NCBI GenBank assembly: GCA_033026295.1
Contig: CM065168.1
Span: forward strand, 25,470,306-25,534,305
DNA: 64,000 bases
Reading direction: 5' to 3'
Origin: Channa striata
Lineage: Eukaryota > Chordata > Actinopteri > Anabantiformes > Channidae
Shown: one piece after another, positions 1 to 11,305 of the stretch
Layout of the letters: each line of letters begins with the position of its first letter
Numbering within the stretch: the first letter of the stretch is position 1
Notes under the pieces: generated by a model
Databases searched by the model: none
What the model saw: the letters and a program-made list of their open reading frames with translations, nothing else
What the model was told of the DNA's origin: nothing
Made by a program: the position numbers and the translations under genes

Positions 1-172
1 GGAATATTGTGGTTTCTGTTACTGTCCTGTCACACACAAAAATTGTGTGTGGGTAATGCACACATTACTTTCAGATATGTTTGCTTTGCACTCAGTCACA
101 TCACAATGGTTTGATCCTATCTTATTTTAGAATTACTTATCTGCTTCAGAATTTAGTAGCAGGCATAAGCAG
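1..172. other. Unassigned intergenic sequence
   Basis: No coding region, repeat or structured signal recognised; AT-rich non-coding DNA. Confidence 0.4.
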
Positions 173-402
173 ACTGTGGTGCAGTTGGTAGCATGGTTGT
201 CCACCAATCCTACAGTTGCTTGTTTTTTATCCCTGGCTCCTCTGGTCACATGTTGAAGTGTCCTTGAGCAAGACACTGAACGCCTACTTAGTTGCTCCCA
301 GTGAGTGTTGGCCAGCTACATCGGTGTATGAGTTTTTGAATGGGTAGATAAGAAGAGTACCAACAGGTAAAAAGGGCTATAAGTGCAGGCCATTTACCAT
401 AA
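173..402 (+). repeat. tRNA-derived SINE, degraded copy
   Basis: This matches, block by block, the SINE at 22014-22281: a tRNA-like head with a box A-like stretch near 178-200, then the shared central run ending in 'gagcaagacactgaa', then the shared 3' end 'aagtgcaggccattta'. The box B region is degraded to 'gttttttatcccctgg'-like sequence, whereas the later copy keeps 'ggtttgatcc'. Internal deletions make it shorter. It resembles the widespread percomorph tRNA SINEs (AFC-like), but the exact subfamily is inference. Confidence 0.8.
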
Positions 403-1369
403 GTGTATCTGCATATATGGGGGCACTGACAGCCTTGTATCAATAGTAGTTCAGATGTGCAATGAAATGATTTGTATGGTAAGTGTGCATCATCTGATAG
501 TAGGTGACCACATACTACTGATGACCATCAAGGGTTTGATAAAATGAAGGTTTTTGGTGTTTGCATAAAACAAAGCAGTTATAAAGGTAATTTATCATGG
601 TTGTGATTCTGTCTCAACTGACTTGATTTTTAATATTATTCTTCATTCTTAAGGTTGTGACATACTTTACAAGTGAGGGGTATGCTTGACATGCTACTTG
701 ACATGAAGGTAGGGGTCCTGTCACAAAAGGAGCTGTACTGTTTGATGGGGGATCGACTTTTATTTAGCCTCAGATCACAGAGAAACTTTGCCATACATTG
801 ATAGTAAGTCTGGTGTTGAGTTGTATCATCTGGGCATTCCCGGTGCTCATGCTTGCGTTGATGCAAAGCACACAGTAGATGACAGCAGATTTTGTAGATC
901 ACTATCTCAGGATACAGAGAAGATGAAAGGCTGATTTATGTAAGCCTGCACTCCTGCTTGTGCTTGTTGGGATTTCTACTTACTGTATCATGGTGAATTA
1001 CTTTGGCACTGTTATACCTTCTAAATAAACTGGGTTGATTTGTTTTATTTATGGCACTCAGATTTGTAAAGTCTTGTGTGTATGTTGCACTGAAAGAAAG
1101 AGGGTTTTACCTAAATCTGTGAACCAGAGCACCAATGTTTATTGTCAGTATATCAAAGCTTCACCTGCTGTCAAGCTGCATAGATGTTAGTTGGCTTTAC
1201 TGTATGTCTGACGGTCGAATATGGCCTGGTTGATCAATGAGTGGATCCCCTGGGGATGTAGAAGTTTCTTCGTTTAAATCCCAACTCTCAAAGTGGGGCC
1301 AGTTGGAACAAATTGCATTGTAACATGAACTCTCAGTGCATGTCAAATGTGACATAGTGTGCAATAAGT

Positions 1370-1373
<4 letters not shown>
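403..1373. other. Unassigned sequence between SINE and microsatellite
   Basis: No supported gene. The 88-codon minus-strand reading frame at 636-902 has no recognisable domain. Around 1200-1310 the stretch 'gtttaaatcccaa' faintly resembles a tRNA box B, so a very old SINE ending at the microsatellite is possible but not supported well enough to call. Confidence 0.35.

Positions 1374-1464
<91 letters not shown>
1374..1464. repeat. (TTA)n microsatellite
   Basis: About 30 uninterrupted TTA units over roughly 91 bp. Perfect trinucleotide arrays of this length are usually length-polymorphic. Many SINE and LINE 3' tails seed such arrays, and another LINE tail lies just downstream. Confidence 0.98.
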
Positions 1465-1539
1465 GTTTAATGTCTGTATGATTATATTTTTGTAACTATG
1501 TAAATAATTGTTAATTAATGGAGAGTACTAAGAGACAGA

Positions 1540-1626
1540 GATAGACCGAATTCAATTCCTTGCTTGTCTTGGCTTGTCCTTACAAACTTGGCGAATAAAG
1601 TTGATTCTGATTCTGATTCTGATTCT
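1540..1626 (+). mobile_element. 3' tail of a non-LTR retrotransposon ending in (TGATTC)n
   Basis: The block 'ttggcgaataaagttgattc' followed by three to four TGATTC units is a characteristic LINE 3' terminus in fish: a polyadenylation-like AATAAA followed by short tandem tail repeats. No coding part is attached, so this is an extreme 5' truncation. It differs from the L2 tails elsewhere in the window, which end in ATTGA repeats; the clade is not assigned. Confidence 0.7.
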
Positions 1627-4600
1627 ATGTTTTCCATGATGATAAATATATTTTCATGATGTATGGAATTATTTAATTATTTGTTAGGGCAACAAAAAAG
1701 GGTCACAGCTATTCAGTTTATTCACCTAAAGCCTCACTGTTGCAGCTAATTTGTTGTATAAATCACAGACAAGCCATGTCTCGTTGTGGAGCACCCGTTT
1801 GCTAGAGCACAGTTGAATTACTGAAGGTATCCTCTGACCCAGGTGGCAATGGTGAGCAGCTTGCTTCTTAGTTCACTGGAATAGGAGGAAGCATTCACAT
1901 ATTCAGAAACAGTTAGACAAGCAGCACAGTTTTAGGAAGATGTGTGCTGTATTATAAGGGTTTTCTAACATTGTAGCTTATTTTTTAAAAAGACGTTTTT
2001 AGGGATGTAAGGTGCTGTAAGTATTTGGGTAGTAACATAATTTTCTTCATTGATGGTACAACAATGGTTTTGAAGTCAATCAATCAACATGTGTTTAAAG
2101 TGACTGTCGGCTTTAATGATGGATTAAAATGCAGCTCAACAGCTGCAAATGCTTCTTTCGTGGAGATGCTCTGCCAGGCCTATAGAAAATTTAACTTTCA
2201 CTTGCATTAAGCTTCTACCAGCTGACAATTGTGCAGTCTGTCTTTTGTGTATAAGAATTCACTGGTGAGCTCAGTGACACTTAAAATCATAAAAACAATG
2301 GTTGGCGACAGAAGAATTTGATCCCTGGTGGATAAAAACCCCTTCACTATAAATCAAGAAAACCCTGGAATTTAAACTTATGTTAAAGTAAAAAAATGGT
2401 AAGCTTTTAAATAAAAACCCAAGTTAAAAAAATGCCATTAAGATGTGCTGGTTCGCCAATTTACCAAAACAATTACAACTTTTTCTATTGGGTCTTGCTG
2501 GTAGTTGAATGCTTCTGACCATTTAAGTGCAGTACCTTCAGAACGTAGGCCATTTTAAATGAACAGAAACTAGAATTTAACATCAGGTTTTCAACTGTAG
2601 TGCCGTTGGGGTAAAAGCTAACTCCCGTATCGGTCTCCAATGCTGGCCCAAATCCCCGTCTGATAGTTTTACTGAATTCTAAAGTGCGAAAAACATAGCT
2701 GCCCCTCATGGAGGGAGTGTTTGCTGTCTGAAAGCTTACTTTCGGGTCAGAGGAGAGATGACACCCGACCAGCCAACAAAGCACAGCTCTGCTTCCGTTC
2801 CATCAGTTGTCTTTCGACACACTACTTTGTGTGTCTTGTTAATTCCTTTTCAAGACTGGCCAGACTGTCCCCCCCCCCAACGTCTGTTGTGGCAGATATT
2901 TTACCAAACTGCATGTTGGATAAACAGAAAGGGTTCAAGGATCAGTTTCATCTAGTCAACGAACACACCAGAAGTGATAATGAATATAATGGGGGGGACT
3001 TAAACACTTTGACATCTACATTTGGATTGTGAATCAGAGTAAAACTGCCCTTATTTAACTATGTCTTAAGATGTTTTTCTTTTCTTTTTTGACTAAGAAA
3101 ACAATGCACTAGGGTTAAGATGATGATTCGCAAGAGTTGTTTTAACTGATTCTTGGACCCGATTTCTGGAAAGCTCTTAGAAGAGGATTTTTGGAGGACT
3201 GTAAAGTTAGTTGAGGTGTGGCAAAGGAAATGTTGACCAACTACCTTTCACATTCCTACAGTAATTACAGTGTAAACTAGGAGGCTGGCAGAGGAGCTAG
3301 CTATCTTGGCTCTGGACTTATCAGTGGAGATTGGTGCTGTTATGATAAGCATCTTTTGTGGGTGGCCTCGTCTCTGTTTGAGGTTTGGCTGAGAGACCAC
3401 GAGGGAATTAACTGTAACCTTGTGTGAATTTGTAAAATGTTGTCTTAATGCACACTCAGTCAACTTAAAAATGTCTTTCCGTCTTTGTTTCCTGCTTTGG
3501 GAATTACAAGTTTGAAGTAGTTTTTTTTTTTATAAACTTCGAATGAAACTTTTGTGCACCACTCAAAGAGAAGGATGAGAATGTCATGATAATAAAGACA
3601 CAACCCGGATCTATGGTTTGAGATGTGCTGCTTCCCTCTGGAGAAAAGGACCTAATTGCTAATTCTGATTTGGCCTGCAGAAAGTCACTTGTAAAAGTTC
3701 TGTCTTCTTCGTACTTTCCCAGGAGGTTGAGTCAACAACAAAGAAAAAGACAAAGAAGGATTTTTTTTAGTTTTGGGAATGAGAAAAAATGGATGGAAAA
3801 TGACAATGAGTGCTGAGATTTTCACAACTGACAACTGTACAGAGTGTCTCCTAGTTCCTCCAGCAGAATTAGTTTGCCTGTTCTGCGTACTGATTGATAT
3901 GAATGACAGCAGGCGAATATTGTAAGTGAAGTCATTGAATATGGTGAAGATTTACTGTAAATATCAGCACAATCCTTTAAATTGTAAAAACTTTATATGT
4001 ACATATATTATTTTAAAATCTTTGCAATTTACTCTGAGCCTAATACCGCTGTCATAGCTGTAGACCACTAAAACCCACAGTAAACAAACGTATCATCAAC
4101 TGTTTTATATAAAAGGATCTGCATCAGAAAAGAAACTGGGAATAGTGGTAACCAAAATTACAAGTTTCCCCAATGTTTTTTCCTAAGGTAATTATGCTGA
4201 TGTTGGTAATTGGTAGTGCAGAAATGCTGCAAACTATAATCATATTCTCTATTTTATTTTCGTCTTTACATAAACATCTGGCAGTAAATGTTCAGTGAAG
4301 AAGAAAGTGTTTGTTAACAGGAACATTGGCAGTAGCAAAACAAAAGTCATTACAATACAAGAACTTTTACACGTTTCATTGTGTGACTTTATTCAGCCAC
4401 GTGTTAACATAGCTGAAGGTGCAGTTACTGAACCAACCTCACATTCTGTCCTGTGTCAATGTCCTAAAGTGACATATTTTCATTTGATCGTCTTTTCATT
4501 TAATCATCTTTTACTCCTCCAGCAGCTTTTGCCATAATTATACCTCACATTGTTGATCAAAGTTTCAGATTATATGGTACACGTTCTAGAGATGGGAAAT

Positions 4601-6258
4601 ACGAATGACGAGTAATCGTAGGCCCTGATGTGTACACCTCCCAAATTGAATCACGTTGTGTTGAGATATGTGCCTAACAAGCTTACTGGATAATGTCAGG
4701 ATGACCTCCATCCTAAAGCTAAAGGGTTTCTTGCGAGCTAAAGTAATTTCGTATGGTACTGGAGCTCTTAAAAAGCCACCATAGCACCTCCAGCAGAGTA
4801 AGTATTTCTGTATAGTTGTGTTGCCATGTCAGGACATGTTTTAGGACTTGAAAAGGTTTGTTTGCTCACTGTCCCATGAAACCTGACAGAACAATAGGCA
4901 AACACTGCAGTGTCCAGATGTTCAAACCTGTAAAGTATAGTACATGTACAGTAATATGCTTTTGCAGACAATCTGGCATTAACCACTCGAGGTTTTGTGT
5001 TCCTACAGCACTTTGTAATGTTAATGCTTTGCTACTTATAATGGAAGCTTTTTAATATCGGTTTAAAGCGATGAAACATTGCATCTAATTTTAATTTTAA
5101 GTTTGAATTAGTTTGCACAAACTCGCTAGAAAGTTACTGTTAATGTAACACTGCAGAAAAATTTAAAAAAACATGTTAAACCTTGTATTTGCAGCCCACA
5201 GGACTTGTATGGAGTGTCAATAATTGATGCCTCAAATGGGGACTGCCAGTTATAATTAGCTTTAGGAAAAATCTGGTTCAATGTATCAGATAGACTTATT
5301 CATTTTTAATATTGCACACAGTCCCTTTCAAATTTTCTTTAATAACAAACTAAGCGGAAAACAGATGTCAACTTAGCTTGTGTCAGGAGTAGCAACAGTT
5401 GATGTTGAATTAATAGAAAGTGAGTTCTCTTAATAATAACTAATCGCCGCCACCACCACAGTGAAAAGCTATCACAGTAATTAATGCAGTCATGTAACTA
5501 ATGCCAACATTTAAGTCCCATTAAGCCAAATTAATCTGGAGGGTTGAGTAAGTGGAGAGCAGTTTTTCTCAGCCGAGTGCACTTTAACCTGAACTTTCAT
5601 CGCCTGACGTGGGTGGGTCCAGCTACAACAAAGGATAATGGTTCTGTTGACGGATCCCAGTGCTGTCTAACTGTGTGGCATGCAGCCTGCTTCTGCGCTG
5701 TTGCTGCTGTGACTCCCACCCTCACACATGAACACATCCACATGCAAACTGTGACATTACTTTAAACCTCAATCAGAGCTACTTGTTGGGTTCTGCCAAG
5801 ATCATCTCAGTTTTAAGGTGATTTATTTACACCTTGAAAAGCAGATTCCACATGTGAATCACACTCGCAGGGTTTTGCCCAAGTACATCCAGCAAGCATT
5901 GGCAAGCAGGGTTACTCACAATCTCAGCATGCAGTTTTTGGGATATTTGAATCATAGGAAATTTCAGACAGAAATACCTTCACAAAGAGGTACATATAAA
6001 GCATCCTCAAAAAATATCTGTCACTGGAGGGAATATTAAGCATTAGGATTTAATTACAGCTTTAAATATACTTTGGATAACAAAATACATGTTATAATAC
6101 ATTTCAATATTAATCTTGTTTTCAATATGACCTGCATATTTCTGGGCCGTTGTGAGTTGCCAGAATGTTTTACTTCTATTGGGTGTGCAGTATACACCAA
6201 ATTTGAGTTTTTTGATTCCAAACTGGTTGAATTGTAGTCTTATCATGCAAAATAACAC
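1627..6258. other. Unassigned intergenic sequence
   Basis: About 4.6 kb with no recognised gene or repeat family. Short open frames (for example 2485-2784 minus, 2721-3032 plus, 4295-4537 plus) carry no domain signature and are not flanked by convincing splice sites. They are treated as chance frames. Small homopolymers (C8 near 2871, T10 near 3522) are present. Confidence 0.4.
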
Positions 6259-6344
6259 TGTATAGTCTTGACTTTATTATGTAAAGTGCTTTGAGATTAC
6301 AGTGTCTTAAATTGGCACTATATAAATAAAGTTTAATTGAATTT
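6259..6344 (+). mobile_element. L2 LINE 3' tail fragment
   Basis: Only the last ~85 bp of the L2 family is present: 'tagtcttgactttattatg', 'taaagtgctttgaga', 'aattggcactatataaataaa' and an ATTGA end. The same block terminates the longer L2 copies at 9643, 37933, 45742 and 63926. This is a heavily 5'-truncated insertion. Confidence 0.85.
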
Positions 6345-6607
6345 AGCTTCCCATTATTTGCTGGCGTCTGTATTTTCTACAGTGGTTACCAAAACTATTA
6401 AACAAACCATTTAGCCTGGTCCAACCTTCTTGTGAAATGTTTGTTTATCAATAGGTTTGCATCCCCGTATAAGCTATTTAAATGTAATTGGGTGCAAACT
6501 TAGCCCTAAACCTAAAATAATAATAATCCACCTTTACCTAGTTTAACCATTCCATACCAGAAATAATTAAATACAACGCAGATGCAAAGTTTTATTGCAT
6601 ATTGGGA

Positions 6608-6862
6608 GGTTGTCCATCCATCCAACCAGTATCTGTAACCACTTACCCTCTTCAGCCTCTTCAGCCCATCTTGGGTCCAACACAGACATACAATCATTTA
6701 CACCTATAAAAAATTTACAGTCTCCAATTAACTTAACATGCATGTCTTTGACCTGTGTGAGGAGTTCATGCCAACTCCACACAGAAAAGCCATGGGTGGC
6801 CCGGGTTCAAACAGTGGACTTTCTAGCTGCAGCAGCGCTTCACTACCATACTGCCCAAGATA
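6608..6862. repeat. Dispersed fish repeat with tRNA box B-like palindrome
   Basis: The consecutive blocks 'ccatccatccaacc', 'cacctataaaaaatttacag', 'ccaattaacttaacatgcat', 'gccaactccacacagaaa' and 'gcccgggttcaaac' form a repeat layout common in teleost genomes. A related shorter copy lies at 19110-19275. The 'gggttcaaac' element resembles a tRNA box B, suggesting a SINE-like origin, but the orientation is ambiguous. The overlapping open frames on both strands are repeat-derived, not genes. Confidence 0.7.
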
Positions 6863-7339
6863 TTGTACAAATCACAAAAATATGTTAAAGTAATGCAATA
6901 AATATTCAATTAAACTGTTTTGCACTAATAGAAACCACAGTTTCTATTAATTCCTACGATGTATTTAGAAAAACATGTACCAGAGGTGCGGGACTCAAGT
7001 CAAGGGTTTCTTGAAACTACAGTATTTGCCTGGGAACACACCTTGGAAAAATCTTCACCAAAATCACAAATGTCAACAAACACAATATTTTTAACTGACT
7101 AAAACAATCATGGCCTTTCACGTTTTTGAACTCCTCGAGTCCAGTCAATGACACAAGAAGGGGTGTGTGGTTTAGAGCTACACTGACTTATGATGTCTTA
7201 AAAGATTCCTCGGATTTGGTTATTATCTCTGTTTATGAGTCAACCATGTGCAAGGCATGGTTTCCAAGCCAGGTCATCACAGAGGATACTATTGCTCTTC
7301 ATTGCATCATTGCAGCAAGTCTAAAGTCTGTCATAGACA
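6863..7339. other. Unassigned sequence upstream of Tc1 fragment
   Basis: No independent feature recognised. The frame at 7126-7437 runs into the Tc1-like transposase remnant in a shifted frame, so part of this stretch may be older, unrecognisable transposon sequence. Confidence 0.35.
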
Positions 7340-7815
7340 ACACTGAAAGTCCACTACACTGCTGGGAAATGTCTTTTGAACAGATAAAACAATGGCAGAA
7401 TTGTTTGGAAAGATCATGCAACACCATGAAAGTATGAGGGAAGGAAGTATCATGACTTGGGGCTGCTTTGCTGCTTTAATGTGGAGGGGGAAATGAATTA
7501 TCTTGTTTTTCAAGGTATAATATTGATGTCAGGGTAACTGTATGAAAGCTGAAACTCAGTAGAAGCTGGGTGATGCAGCAGGACAATGACACTAAACATC
7601 AAAGTCAATCTAGTACAGAATGGCTCTAGAGACACAAAATCTAGCTCAGTCACACCACAGACCTAATCCAAATAGAAATGCTATAGAATGAACTCAAGAG
7701 AGGCATTCACTTCAGGTGCCTTAAAAATATTGCCTTGCTGAAGACGTTCCATGAGCAAGATTGGTCCAAGATTCCTCCCAAATGTTGTGCAGGTCTAATC
7801 CATAGCATCCTCAGC
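7340..7815 (+). pseudogene. Degenerate Tc1/mariner transposase fragment
   Basis: Conceptual translation with frame changes gives, in order, an AELFGK-like block near 7393, GSIMTWGCFAA near 7444, MQQDNDTKH near 7573, a decayed PDLNPIE equivalent near 7660, a NELKRG block near 7690 and IPPKCCAGLI near 7770. These match the order in the DDE catalytic domain of Tc1-family transposases (LFG, WGCF, QQDNDPKH, SPDLNPIE, IPP..C..L). Stops and frameshifts interrupt every segment, so no protein is made. I could not identify terminal inverted repeats, so only the 3' part of the old transposase is delimited. Confidence 0.85.
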
Positions 7816-8498
7816 TCCAGTTTCTGACACCCACATGTCACTGTGCCAAAGAAAAACTCTGTCTGCCTCAGCATCACAGCTGCACTTTTCTATTTGCAGG
7901 TCGGACCTTTCAGTTACTATCTCATTGTCTGACAAATAAGACTGTAGCTCCTCTTTCTAAATCTATATCTGTGACAATCACAGTGAGGCAGTATGTGTCT
8001 GTGTGAGGCAGTGCCACAGAGGGACAACAACACACTTGCAAAACCAGCATTGTGTTTAATAAGGTTATTTCTTAATCTACCATAGATTACTAACATAAAC
8101 AGTTTTGTACAGCAGCAAACAGGTAACTTGCAGTTTAACTATGTTCAAGGGTCAGTTCAGAATCTTATGTGAAATTTTAACTCCAGTAACAAGCAAAATA
8201 TTAGTTCCCCTGGAGAATCACAATGTTTGTGGTGTTTCAAGTTGATTCGTACAAGCTGATTTTTATGGCAGTTTTTTGCGCTACTGGCATAGACTTTCAT
8301 CTCCGATGTTTTTTTATGTCATTCAGTTTCAGTTTTAGACTAAGAGCTGAAACTCAGTTAGTGATTTGGGTGCTCCAGACAAAATACCACACAGTAAAAA
8401 TAAAATACAGTCACTGAGAAGAATCTTACAATACGAGGTGTGTTTTCTTAAAAATCTAAAGGAAAACAATTATGTACTCACATTTACTAACCAGAGTT
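7816..8498. other. Unassigned sequence
   Basis: Between the Tc1 remnant and the L2 fragment; no gene or repeat recognised. Confidence 0.35.
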
Positions 8499-9643
8499 TG
8501 ACCTAACTCTGGCCCCCAGTACTGCTGCAAGGAATATCGGAGTCATTTTTGACCAGGATTTGTCATTTACCTCACACATAAAAGAAATCTCTAGAACAGC
8601 CTTCTTCCACCTAAGGAACATTGCCAAAATTAGGAGCATCCTGTCTCAAAGTTATGCTGAAAAACTGGTCCATTTGTTACTTCTAGATTGGACTACTGTA
8701 ATTCTCTACTGTCAGGCTCTCTAAACTATCTAAACAGCCTTCAATTAATACAAAATTCTGCAGCAAGATTACTGACTGGAATTGATAAGAGAGATCATAT
8801 TTCACCTTCTCTTGCTTCTCTCCATTGGCTTCCCATTAAATGTAGAATAGAATTTAAAACCCTTCTTCTTACCTATAAAGCTCTAAACGGTCACGCACCA
8901 TCATACCTAAAAGATCTCCTTTTACCATATCATCCTAATAGACCACTGGCTGACTTGTGGTTCCCAGAATTTACAAAAGTGGAATGGGAGGCAGAGCCTT
9001 TAGCTATCAAGCTCCTCTCCTGTGGAACCAGCTCCCAATCCAGATTTGGGAAGCAGACACCCTCTCTACTTTTAACACTAGGCTCAAAACCTTCCTCTTT
9101 GATAAAGCTTATAGTTGGTTCTAGTCCTGCTGCTATAGGCTTAGACTTTTGGGGGACCAACCCCTGATGCACTGAGACACTTTCCTCCCCCCAGCCCACA
9201 TTTATATGTCACCACTGTATGACATTAACTGTGTCTTCTTCTTCCCATGGTCGTTTTTCTCTCTCTCTGTCTCCCTTTCTATGTTTGTGTCCTCTGGTGT
9301 CCCCAGCTTGGAGCTGTTTGTCTTCCAGTGTGCAGCTACTGGTCCTACCAACCTGCCCAATGTTTTGTTGTTGCTTTTGTTGCTCTGTTCTTTTCTCTCT
9401 CTTAACTTTCCACTCAGCCCAACCGGTCAACGCAGATGGCCGCCCACCTTGAGCCTGGTTCTGCTGGAGGTTTCTTCCGTAAAAGGGAGTTTTTTCCTCT
9501 CTACTGTTGCCTATAGCTGCTCAAGGGGATTTGTTGGGTTTTCTCTAAATATCTTTATATTCTTGACTTGATTATGTGAAGTGCCTTGAGATGATTTTGT
9601 TGTAAATTGGCGCTATGTAAATAAAGTTAAATTGAATTGAATT
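8499..9643 (+). mobile_element. 5'-truncated L2-clade LINE (C-terminal RT region plus 3' UTR)
   Basis: The element begins inside the reverse-transcriptase C-terminal region. It then runs through a complete-looking 3' UTR to the tail 'tgtaaattggcgctatgtaa', AATAAA and an ATTGA repeat, as expected for target-primed insertion with 5' truncation. The same UTR text ('ctgcccaatgttttgttgtt', 'gcctggttctgctggaggtt') recurs at 14380, 29839, 37595, 45460 and 63600. Open frames within the UTR (9206-9571 plus, 9209-9430 minus) are by-products of the repeat. Confidence 0.95.
8502..9167 (+). pseudogene. L2 reverse transcriptase C-terminal fragment
   Basis: After frame changes the translation reads through blocks such as RNIGVIFDQDLSF, the DYCNSLLSG motif (8690), LIQNSAARLLTG, SPSLASLHWLPIK, FKTLLLTYKALNG and APSYLKDLL, ending near WEAEPLAIKLLS. 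This is the conserved region after the catalytic RT palm in L2-type LINEs of fish. The catalytic YADD region and the endonuclease are absent through 5' truncation. The longest open stretch is 8688-9167 (159 codons), but a frameshift near 8680 separates it from the preceding part. It encodes no functional enzyme. Confidence 0.9.
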
Positions 9644-10336
9644 CTTGTATAATACTGGATTTTTAAAAATAATGCATAATAAAAAGAGATTGTCAGGTCA
9701 AGTTTATAAATGCATCCAATTAAAGATTTTGCACTTTTTTTGAGCAAATATAATCACACTGCCTCCTCCACTCAAGAATCTTAACTTCTGTATAGTAAAC
9801 ATGAGAAAATTAGTTTAACTGTACTTATTAGAGTGCAGTTAAAGTACAAGTTCTGGACCTGTTTCCCTTGATATAGTCATGTGAAGAAGAAATCAGTAGA
9901 AATGTACATGCGATGTTTAGCAGTGAATGTTGATAAAATGTGAACACATTTAAAGTACTGTAACATTGCTAAGCCTTATTACCACAGTGATTTCTGCACC
10001 TCCACAGCTGGATCGGGTGTAGTTAGTGCCAGATATCAGTAAGATTTAAAAGGTGTATCCACTGCCTTCTGAATGATTTAAATGTGGAAAACGAGGTAGA
10101 TCATCAGACTATCGTAGGTCTTGACTGACTGGCTCGACACTCACCACAATGACTTGATTCTACTATTCCTGTCATTTTTTATTATCTATCTTCCTCTCAA
10201 CTTTTTCAGTGAGTTGGTAAATCAGCTCAGAGATGTGTGTTGTCATTTGCTAAAGATTTAGTGTATGCTGGTTCAAAGATACAAAGAAATTTTGCACGAT
10301 TTTGGGAAACATCATAAAGACATTTTTCTTAAAATG
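9644..10336. other. Unassigned sequence
   Basis: No gene or repeat recognised between the L2 tail and the hAT element. Confidence 0.35.
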
Positions 10337-10344
10337 TCTTAAAC
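10337..10344. repeat. 8-bp target site duplication, left
   Basis: 'tcttaaac' here is repeated exactly at 11298-11305, immediately outside the two ends of the hAT element. An 8-bp duplication is the length expected for hAT transposases. Confidence 0.93.
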
Positions 10345-11297
10345 CAGGGGTATCCAAACTTTTTGCAAAGGGGGCCAGATTTGATGGGGTAAAATGTGGG
10401 GGGGGCCGACCTTGGCTGACGTTCATATATATATATATATATATATAAAACAATATATTTAAACAAATTTTAGCAAGCCATTCTGTTTTTCACATTTGCC
10501 TTATTTTAATTTCTATTGAACATGCATATTACATGTAATTGAATATTCACTTAACTTTTTTCCCAAACAGAAGTAATTGTACCGTTGAGTGCAAATTACA
10601 TTTGAAACCGGAAACATATCACCATGGCTGTTTAAGTTCACACAACTTTTGAATAAACTAACAGAGAAACTAGCAAACAATAGACATATCCACGATTCCA
10701 GGGCTCATTTGAAATATGACATATCAGTAAATATAAATGTTAATTGAACTTTATTCTGGAGTGAAAACTGACAGTGACTTATTGTAAATGACAAATGACT
10801 TGTCTGCATTAATGAGATCTGGACTGCAGCACAAAGGCCAGGTCTGGCTCAAAGGCAGCGGCATTGATGCCGAGTCCTCACACGGCTCTTATTTAAGTTC
10901 AGAATGTCTTCTCACACAAATACGTCGACCCAAACAAGCTCAGCATTTTCTTAGCAAACGCTCGAATCTCTCGAAACCTCCTCATCCAGCTGTCGGTAAA
11001 AGTTTGCGAGAGAAAGCTGCTGGTGCCGACTGCGGCTCTCGGCGTCACACTGCAGCTCAATGGGCTCCAGCTGCAAATGGTCTGGAACATCATCAGTGTC
11101 CACGGAAAAAGGCGAGGAAAAAACAGCGACAACTTCTCGATAGCTGCAAAATCCCGGACGCGTTGTCCAAACTCTTCAGCCAGAGATGAAATATCTGATG
11201 CGCACAATTCTCGTTTGCGCACTGACATTGCCGAGGGCCGGATGAAATTTGACCACGGGCCGCATTTGGCCCCCAGGCCGGACTTTGGACATGCCTC
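10345..11297 (-). mobile_element. Internally deleted hAT transposon with 8-bp TSD
   Basis: The left end starts 'caggggtatccaaacttttt' and the right end finishes 'actttggacatgcctc'. Their first ~16 bases are imperfect inverted repeats of each other (CAGGGGTRTCCAAA type). Perfect 8-bp direct repeats flank them. The interior encodes on the minus strand the C-terminal end of a hAT transposase. At 953 bp it is far shorter than an autonomous hAT, so most of the transposase gene is gone. An (AT)n run lies at about 10426-10447 and G-rich text just inside the left end. Confidence 0.93.
10880..11228 (-). pseudogene. hAT transposase C-terminal remnant (GTF2IRD2/ZBED-like)
   Basis: Read on the minus strand with frameshifts, the fragment contains SLAEEFGQRVRDF, then DDVPDHLQLE.IELQCD, then FREIRAFAKKMLSLFGSTYL and CEKTF. 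The FGSTYLCEK.FS block followed by an 'NKSR.R' basic stretch is the hAT C-terminal dimerisation region, as in GTF2IRD2-like and ZBED-like transposases. The catalytic N-terminal half is missing and the reading frame is broken between DDVPDH and FREIRAF. It is non-functional. The long frames on the plus strand at 10788-11352 are antisense shadows. Confidence 0.85.
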
Positions 11298-11305
11298 TCT
11301 TAAAC
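11298..11305. repeat. 8-bp target site duplication, right
   Basis: Exact repeat 'tcttaaac' of 10337-10344, abutting the right end of the hAT element. Confidence 0.93.

Noticed and set aside
1200..1373. Possible ancient tRNA SINE before the (TTA)n array
   Set aside because: Only a weak box B-like string; no box A or shared body with the other SINEs.
7126..7437. 103-codon plus-strand frame MNSSSPVNDTRRG...
   Set aside because: Its end lies over the Tc1 transposase remnant in the wrong frame; no independent support.
9206..9571. 121-codon frame, plus similar frames at 14435-14773, 37511-37864, 45437-45655 and 63516-63864
   Set aside because: All are the same L2 3' UTR read in one frame; their recurrence reflects the repeat, not a gene family.
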